The translations under genes and the position numbers were made by a program. Below, one piece after another: positions 57,636-64,000 of a DNA stretch of 64,000 nucleotides. This DNA comes from Adineta vaga (lineage: Eukaryota > Rotifera). A model generated the notes under the pieces. It saw nothing but the letters and a program-made list of their open reading frames with translations, was not told the origin of the DNA and searched no databases. Position 1 is the first letter of the stretch, and every line of letters starts with the position of its first letter. The stretch spans positions 12,276,001 through 12,340,000 of the forward strand of contig CP075493.1 of NCBI GenBank assembly GCA_021613535.1, given 5' to 3'.

Positions 57636-58445
57636 CTTTGACGTCAACTGAAAATCTTGATGTTGCCAAAGAATCTTTTTTTTCAATACTTCACCTGTTT
57701 GTAGGTAATAAAATGTAAAGTAAAATGAGAATTCTCTCTGTCTTTATCTTTCTCGATTGTATTCTAGCGTCCATTTTTAAGTAAGCATTTCTTAGGAAAA
57801 TACATTCCCAAGAGTAATTAACTTACATGATAAGAAATGCTAAACAATAACATAATAGTTTTTGCAAAAACACCTATCACGACTTATTTATTTTCTCGGT
57901 CATATTGAAAGAGATAGTCCTCTGAATCAAGTGTCGATACATTTCCGAATCATAGTAAAGTTACTTGTGTAAATATGAATATATTCTGTTCATTCTTCTC
58001 CTCCCGATTACAGACTGAATTGTCATACATTCTTTCTACTTATTTATATTACAAATTTTTCCAATGAAAATTCAAATATTAAAGAATAAATGAACACTAT
58101 AGATCCATATTCGATATTTGTCCTAAGCAATCTCTTTTTTTCTCTGATCGTTGAATTACTCATTCAAAAACTGTTTTCATAGAACGCAATTTGCATATAC
58201 GGATGACTAACTATTTGTAGGTGACGAAGACGATCGCATATGACTCAATACTTTACAGTTGGCGTTTTTTTATTGGTTCTGTTCGCCAAGTCTTTTATAA
58301 AATTTGTCGGATTGAAAATTTGTGCTTTCTTCCTCTTATCACCACTAAACAGTCTGTGTTGGCTGTTCATGTTTCTTTCTTCAACGAATTCAGAACGATA
58401 TTGCACATTTTGTTGTAGAGAATCGTATTGTCTTTGAATAAAGCA
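57636..58445. other. Divergent promoter region, NHL-REJ gene and V-ATPase A
   Basis: About 800 bp between divergent starts. The frames at 58221-58437 overlap in two frames and have no family character. It probably holds the V-ATPase A promoter and possibly a 5' UTR intron. Confidence 0.45.
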
Positions 58446-60972
58446 ATGATGAGTAAAAATAAACTTCCAAAAGTAGTTGATGCTGAATGTGAAAATGAAT
58501 ATGGTTATGTCTATGGAGTTTCAGGTCCAGGTATGAAGATGTATATGTATTTTTATTTTGATGAAAGATTCGAATGATTATATAGTTGTTGTTGCTAATC
58601 AAATGGCTGGTTCATCAATTAACGAATTAGTAAGACTGAAATGATTTTCAATGTGATCTTTGTTTTTATTGTTTTATATAGGTTCGAGTTGGTCATGAAG
58701 AATTAGTTGGAGAAGTCATTCGTTTGGAAAATGATTTAGCGACTATTCAAGTTTATGAAGAAACATGTATGAAATCGGTTTTATCAAAGATAAACATGTA
58801 ATTTAGAATTTATTTTCTTCAGCGGGTGTTACGGTTGGTGATCCCGTTTTAAGAACAGGTAAACCATTGTCTGTTGAACTTGGTCCTGGTATTATGACAA
58901 GTATTTTCGATGGTTAGAAAGTTTGTTTTGTTTACTATGAATGGTATTTTTATTTTTCTTCTCACCTATAGGTATCCAACGACCTCTAAAAACTATTTAT
59001 GATCTTACTAAGAATATTTACATTCCACGCGGTATTAATGTACCTGCATTGAATCGTTCAACATCATGGCATTTTAATCCAAATAAATCTCTTCGAGTAA
59101 TGTCTTATTTATTTTTCAGAATTCAATTTCATTGATTCTTTTTTTATTAGGTTGGTAGTCATATAACCGGTGGTGATATATTTGGTACAGTACCAGAAAA
59201 TAACATAATTGAACATCGAATAATGCTTCATCCAAAATCAAAAGGTACAATCACGTATATTGCACCAGACGGGAATTATACACTCGATGTAAGTTGAATC
59301 GATGTATTTCTTTTGATTATAATGTCGAATAGGATGTTGTTCTTGAAACGGAATTTGATGGCGAAATAAGTAAACATACAATGCTTCAATTATGGCCTGT
59401 TCGACGAATGCGACCAGTAGCTGAATATCTTCCTCCTAATTATCCATTATTGACAGGTCAACGTGTATTAGATTCCTTATTTCCGTAAGAATGTGAAAGT
59501 ATTCATTAGAAAAATAAATAAAGAATTCGTTTTGATATATGATAGATGTGTACAAGGTAGTACAACAGCTATTCCTGGTGCTTTTGGTTGTGGAAAAACC
59601 GTTATTTCTCAATCACTTTCAAAATTTTCGAACAGTGATGTGATTGTTTATGTGGGTTGCGGTGAACGTGGAAATGAAATGGCTGAAGTATTACGTGATT
59701 TTTCTAAAGTAAAAAAGATCAGTTGCATGTAAAGATTTCTGTTTTGTTTTTTAAATGTCAAGTTAAAAATAGAAATTGAAGGAGAAGAAGTATCAATTAT
59801 GGAACGAACAACTCTAGTCGCAAATACATCAAATATGCCTGTTGCAGCTCGTGAAGCTTCGATTTATACAGGTATAACATTATCGGAATATTTTCGTGAT
59901 ATGGGTTATAATGTGGCTATGATGGCTGATTCAACATCGCGTTGGGCTGAAGCTTTACGGGAAATATCTGGTCGTTTGGCTGAAATGCCTGCTGGTTGAT
60001 TAATTGAACAAAACGAAAATTAAAATTCTACTTTTTTTTCTTTTCTTAATAGATCAAGGTTTTCCAGCTTATTTAGGTACTCGTTTAGCTTCATTCTATG
60101 AACGTGCTGGTCGTGTTCAATGTTTGGGTAATCCAGTTCGTGAAGGTTCTGTCAGTATTATTGGAGCGTAAATATTCAATAATGATTAAAATAAACAGTT
60201 TGGTGACATTGTTTTCTTCTCCTTATAGTGTGTCTCCTCCTGGTGGTGATTTCTCCGATCCGGTTACAGTACAAACTATAAATATTGTTCAAATCTTTTG
60301 GGGTTTAGAAAGAAGATTAGCACAACGGAAACATTTTCCATCAGTCAATTGGCTTACGTCATATAGTAAATGTGCATCTGTACTAAATGATTATTATGAG
60401 AGTAATTTCCCAGAATTTATATCAATACGTGCTAAAGTAAAAGATTTTCTTTTCACGAAAAGGAAAAAAACAGAAAACTTGTCTTTTTTTCTATTTAGTG
60501 TAAACAAATCTTACAAGAGGAAGAAGATCTTTCGGATATCGTACAACTTGTTGGTAAAGGTTCATTAGCTGAGACGGATAAAATAATCCTTGAAGTAGCT
60601 CGAATGATAAAAGATGATTTTTTACAACAAGACAGTTGTTCATCTCATGATAAGTATTGTCCATTTTATAAATGTGTTGCAATGCTCCGTAATATAGTCA
60701 CCTTTTATGATTTGACTCGACATGCTGTTGAAATCACAGCTCAATCAGAAAAGAGAATAACATTCAATGATATTAAAACGAACTTTAGTGATATTATTCG
60801 TCAATTAGCAACTATGAAATTCAAGGTAGACTTTCATTATTTTATAAAATATGTGCTAATTTTAAATTCTATCCAGAATCCAACTATCGATAGTGAAGAA
60901 AAGATTCAACGTGAACTCGATCAACTTCATGAAGATATACAAACAGCATTTAGAGATATGGAAGAAAACTAA
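58446..60972 (+). CDS. ATP6V1A: V-type H+-ATPase catalytic subunit A
   Basis: 13 exons: 58446-58530, 58586-58629, 58682-58766, 58823-58912, 58972-59096, 59151-59288, 59333-59484, 59546-59708, 59763-59994, 60053-60167, 60229-60436, 60499-60825, 60877-60972; all phases agree, giving 619 residues, the usual length. It hydrolyses ATP in the A3B3 head of the vacuolar proton pump. Visible motifs: the Walker A loop [29 protein letters not shown] with the catalytic Glu, [20 protein letters not shown], and the C-terminal [16 protein letters not shown]. The NPLL-to-Walker region keeps [17 protein letters not shown]. The short stretch after VLRDF ([15 protein letters not shown]) is unusual in sequence. 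Introns are 44-66 bp. This is a host gene beyond doubt. Confidence 0.95.
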
Positions 60973-60991
60973 TCCATTTAAGATTTTCCTT

Positions 60992-62885
60992 TTAATCACG
61001 ACTTATTGTTATTGAAATATTAAAGCCAATAGATAATGTTTTATCAGAATGATTATAACCGAATCCTGATTTTGAATATTTAAGATCAGTATTTCGAAGA
61101 AACCAACGAAGAATACTGTTATCATCGAGTATATCATCAATTTGATTGGAAAACATTTTTATGGACACATGCTTTAATTTCTTCCAAAGACGACGATGTT
61201 TATAAATATTTTCATCGGCACTAAATAGTGTTTGAAAACAACAAAAATATAAGGATCTATTCAATGGAAAACATAAGGTTAAATATTCAACATTTGGAAA
61301 TTGTCGAGCAAATATTAAAATATCTTTGTCGTCAGTTAAACGATGTTCAACTGTTAAACTACGAACAAAAGGCTGAATAATATCATATGTTGAAGTGATA
61401 TCTGAAAGAAATTAAATCAAAATCGAGTTTTATACGAGATAAAATCTATACTTACGAATTTGTTTCGAAATAATTACTTTCGATATTCTTAATGGTAATT
61501 CAATATTAATTGGTAAATAAGTTCGTATTTGACGAATACGATGAAATTGTATCTTCAGTTCAGTCCATTGATGGTCATTTGTAATCATAAGATCTGTTAG
61601 ACATTCATTAGGTCCAGTACCTGATTGCACTACTCTATTCAATGTATCTTTTATTATCGGTAATTCACGGCGATCATGTTTATCGAATGGCCATGGTAAT
61701 GAATAGATATGCATCCAACAATGATTAAAATGTTCATAGTAAATAGTATTCATTAACCATTGAATGAAATTTGCAGTTAATGTTTGATCAGTAATTCGAT
61801 GTGTCATTGTATAATTAAATTGACAAAGATTTGGTAAGTATTCATTTAATATGGATTCAAATTGTGGACCTTGACAAAATAGTATGTCATATGTATCACG
61901 AATACTTAATGTTAATTTCATGACAAAAGGAATAAATGTAAGAATAGATTTCAAATCGGTCATAAGAAAATTAATACCCGATTCTAATAATGCAAATTGC
62001 GTTAATTGTTAACATAACGAAAGATTCGACGGACGAAAATCAGCTGCAAAACAAAAAGAAAATCTTTAATTTTAAAGTATATTTTGAACTTTCTTACAAA
62101 GTATTCGTGATCGATGTAGTTGAATAATCATGATTTTTACATTTGGTGTCAGTCCACTAAGTAATATATACAAATCATCAATCGTTTCAAGAACTAAATC
62201 GACGTAAGTAATCGATTGATTGGGTACTAATACTTGATGTAATACAAATCCATCAGGTATATCAATAATAACTTTTTGTAATGAAGATTTTTGTCGATTG
62301 ACTAATGGTTGGATCATATCTTTCTCTATGATGTGATGCTAAAAACAGAATAAAGAACATACACTAGAAAACGTTCTGGTTTGTGCTTTACGAATAGGAA
62401 CATCATTATTATCATTGTGATTCATTCGACAAAAACTAAATTGATTGTAGGTAAAGATAAATAATCGAAGAAACTCTGTGTCAAATGATGAATATATTCA
62501 TTATTTAATACTAATGAATCAGGCTGAAGAGGATGTTTTGTATTTGATAATAAATTTGACAGATAAATAAATTCTGCATTACTCATTTTATCTATTTCGA
62601 TTTTTTTTGTAGTAGTCTTGAATAATATGATGAAAACGAAAATATGAGTGTTCAGGTGTATAAAATGAATAAAGAACATGACTCGGTGTTAAATAACGAC
62701 ATATGAGAAGAAATATCTCAGTAGGTAAATCAGTTGCACGAGTTATATTCGAACGAAGACGTTTGCATGAAGATGAATCAGTTTCTAAAACATGAAATCA
62801 TCAAAGATATAAGTATAAGTGCATTGAACAATAAGAAATATAACAAACCATCTTCATCTAAAGAACGTTTTACGTCTGTTTCCAT
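60992..62885 (-). pseudogene. F-box/LRR gene with stops and a frameshift
   Basis: Exons can be traced: 62849-62885, 62784 to about 62380, 62098-62338, 61456-62043 and 60992-61401. The N-terminus has the KRSLDED..SSSCKRLRSN leader and the F-box (TDLPTEIFLLICRYLTPSHV). The later part holds LLTFIPFVMKLTLS-like repeats, then HIYSLPWPFDKHDRRELP, a phrase typical of this bdelloid family, then FARQFPNVEYLTLCFP. Damage: a one-base gain in an A8 run near 62612, an in-frame TGA near 62434, and a TAA near 62009 inside LSLC-QLTQF. Splice sites are still good, so the loss is recent, or base errors are involved. Confidence 0.65.
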
Positions 62886-63369
62886 TTTTCTACACTTTCA
62901 ATTGATTGTCTTCTTTTCACAATATATTTATAAGTAATGGAAATAAAGACTTGTTCGTCCAGATGAATATATCAGATGACCGGAATCATAGGTCATAATC
63001 GATTGAGATCAAATATTCACTAGACAATTTGGATGCTTATGATAATAATCATTTCCGAGAAAATCTTCGATTTTATATCTAATTGTATACCCACACTCTC
63101 ACCCTCAAGTTTCTAATCCTTAGAGAATCTAAGTGATAGCATAAACTAATATCTTTAGTCATATTATGCTTGATGTTGTCATTAATTCAACTGGAAATGC
63201 AGTGTCAATTTTGTTGAATAAGATGAAAAAAAGAAATCTTTATCAAAGCGTGAATAATCATTTAAAAAGATTTTTTCTCATTTATTTTATTTATATAATT
63301 TGAAGAAGACAGATATATTTTCTGTGAGATCAAAACAGGTAAGAAACTAATCTGTTGATACTTTTGGCA
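62886..63369. other. Spacer with a fragment of the foldback repeat (copy e)
   Basis: ACCCACACTCTCACCCTCAAG at 63089-63109 is one arm of the foldback family. No gene seen in the rest. Confidence 0.45.
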
Positions 63370-64000
63370 ATGAATTCTTCAATAAATGAATTCAGAAATA
63401 ATAGAACAGATTACACTGTAACTGCTCCTGTATCAATGATTTTCGCTGTAACTTCTGTTATTATTACTTCATTTATTTTGATAATTGTTTTATTTACAAA
63501 ACCATTACATACAGTTACTCGTTTATTAACTTGTAATACATGTTTAACATCAATATTATATTGTGTTGTTCAATTTAATAATTATATTTATCTCTTAGTA
63601 TTGACATGGGATAGAAACGATCAATCATGTCGATGGCGTGGTTATTTTGGATATCTAGCAATGGTTGCTTTTATTTATTCGTATGTTTTACAAGTTTTAT
63701 CACGATTCTTTTTTATTGTTTTATCAACTAAATATCGATGGTTAACTTCATTTCGAACACATTTTTATTTGATTTTCATTGGATGGATCATTATTTTAAT
63801 TATTCCGTTACCAGCAATTCTAACGAATGATATCTATTTTCGTGAAGGTGAACTCTGTTGGGTAACAAAAGAATATGAATTGCATTCGTATTATATTACC
63901 ATTGCATATTATGTCATACCAATTCTCTCGATTATTGTTATTAATGTGATGATATCTATTCGAATTTATCTGTATAGAAAAAATAGCCGAATACAGCGTC
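63370..64000 (+). CDS. Rhodopsin-like 7TM receptor, 5' part (runs off window)
   Basis: 210 residues are visible from the ATG at 63370 and the frame is open to the window end. It is a clear paralogue of the receptor at 41166-42005: the same KPLHTVTRLLTCN, DQSCRWRGYFGYLAM, VLQVLSRFFFIVLSTKYRWL and IPLPAILTNDIYFREG. Helices 1-5 are present (APVSMIFAVTSVIITSFIL onward) and the third loop begins at the edge (IRIYLYRKNSRIQR). DRY is likewise replaced by SRF. N-glycosylation sites at NSS and NRT. Confidence 0.8.
   Translation, partial: MNSSINEFRNNRTDYTVTAPVSMIFAVTSVIITSFILIIVLFTKPLHTVTRLLTCNTCLTSILYCVVQFNNYIYLLVLTWDRNDQSCRWRGYFGYLAMVAFIYSYVLQVLSRFFFIVLSTKYRWLTSFRTHFYLIFIGWIIILIIPLPAILTNDIYFREGELCWVTKEYELHSYYITIAYYVIPILSIIVINVMISIRIYLYRKNSRIQR

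Noticed and set aside
58221-58437. Two overlapping 65-residue frames upstream of V-ATPase A
   Set aside because: Different frames over the same bases; no conserved pattern; more likely promoter or 5' UTR.
60098-60568. 156-residue frame across V-ATPase introns
   Set aside because: Read-through of introns; the exon model with conserved junctions explains the sequence better.
1-64000. tRNA or rRNA genes
   Set aside because: I looked for cloverleaf-like B-box motifs and rRNA-like GC-rich blocks and saw none I could support without a scan.

Overview
The window looks like nuclear DNA of a bdelloid rotifer (Adineta/Rotaria type). This is an inference from combined signs. The DNA is AT-rich. Most introns are very short (about 50-80 bp, GT..AG). 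Genes sit on both strands without operons. There are many divergent rhodopsin-like 7TM receptors, and F-box/LRR, NHL, FG-GAP and kinesin-light-chain-like TPR sequences. Fungal- or bacterial-looking genes lie among animal genes, and there is a short TGTGGG tract, the telomere motif known from bdelloids. One clear housekeeping gene anchors it as eukaryotic: a 13-exon V-ATPase subunit A at 58446-60972.

Layout. 1-10 kb: 3' part of a PI-PLC X-domain protein, an AsaB/CmcJ-like gene with a decayed tandem copy, a 7TM receptor, an FG-GAP relic, a two-exon cytochrome b561, a TPR relic and a broken 7TM receptor with a 157-bp tandem duplication. 10-24 kb: a secreted PLA2-like protein, a sigma-type GST, a pogo-like MITE, a GTPase/coiled-coil protein, a large gene with three repeated membrane modules, a bacterial-looking secreted protein, a carboxylesterase and an unrecognised Rossmann-like protein. 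24-36 kb: an LDLa/EGF/7TM receptor with two frameshifts, a repeat-dense block (TTTATAAAT element, TGATCA array), a hidden single-pass membrane gene, a 2OG-Fe(II) oxygenase assembled by splicing, a small CS-alpha-beta peptide gene, an F-box protein and an aldo/keto reductase. 36-44 kb: two near-identical copies of a three-exon putative cysteine-peptidase gene, 6208 bp apart, with two 7TM receptors, a glycosyltransferase-like gene and an ADP-ribosyltransferase relic between them. 44-64 kb: a beta-helix/B-lectin secreted protein, a gene-poor stretch, a 7TM receptor, a 14-exon NHL-REJ-GPS gene, V-ATPase A, a broken F-box/LRR gene and the 5' part of another 7TM receptor.

The genes do not form one pathway. 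Groups that recur are surface receptors, detoxification and redox enzymes (GST, aldo/keto reductase, esterase, cytochrome b561) and candidate foreign genes (AsaB-like, beta-helix/lectin, 19.3 kb secreted protein, 2OG oxygenase). Many otherwise good genes carry single-base frameshifts. Either this is a decay-rich haplotype or the assembly has residual indel errors; the sequence alone cannot separate the two. All splice sites given were placed by reading frame and GT..AG rules, without transcript data.
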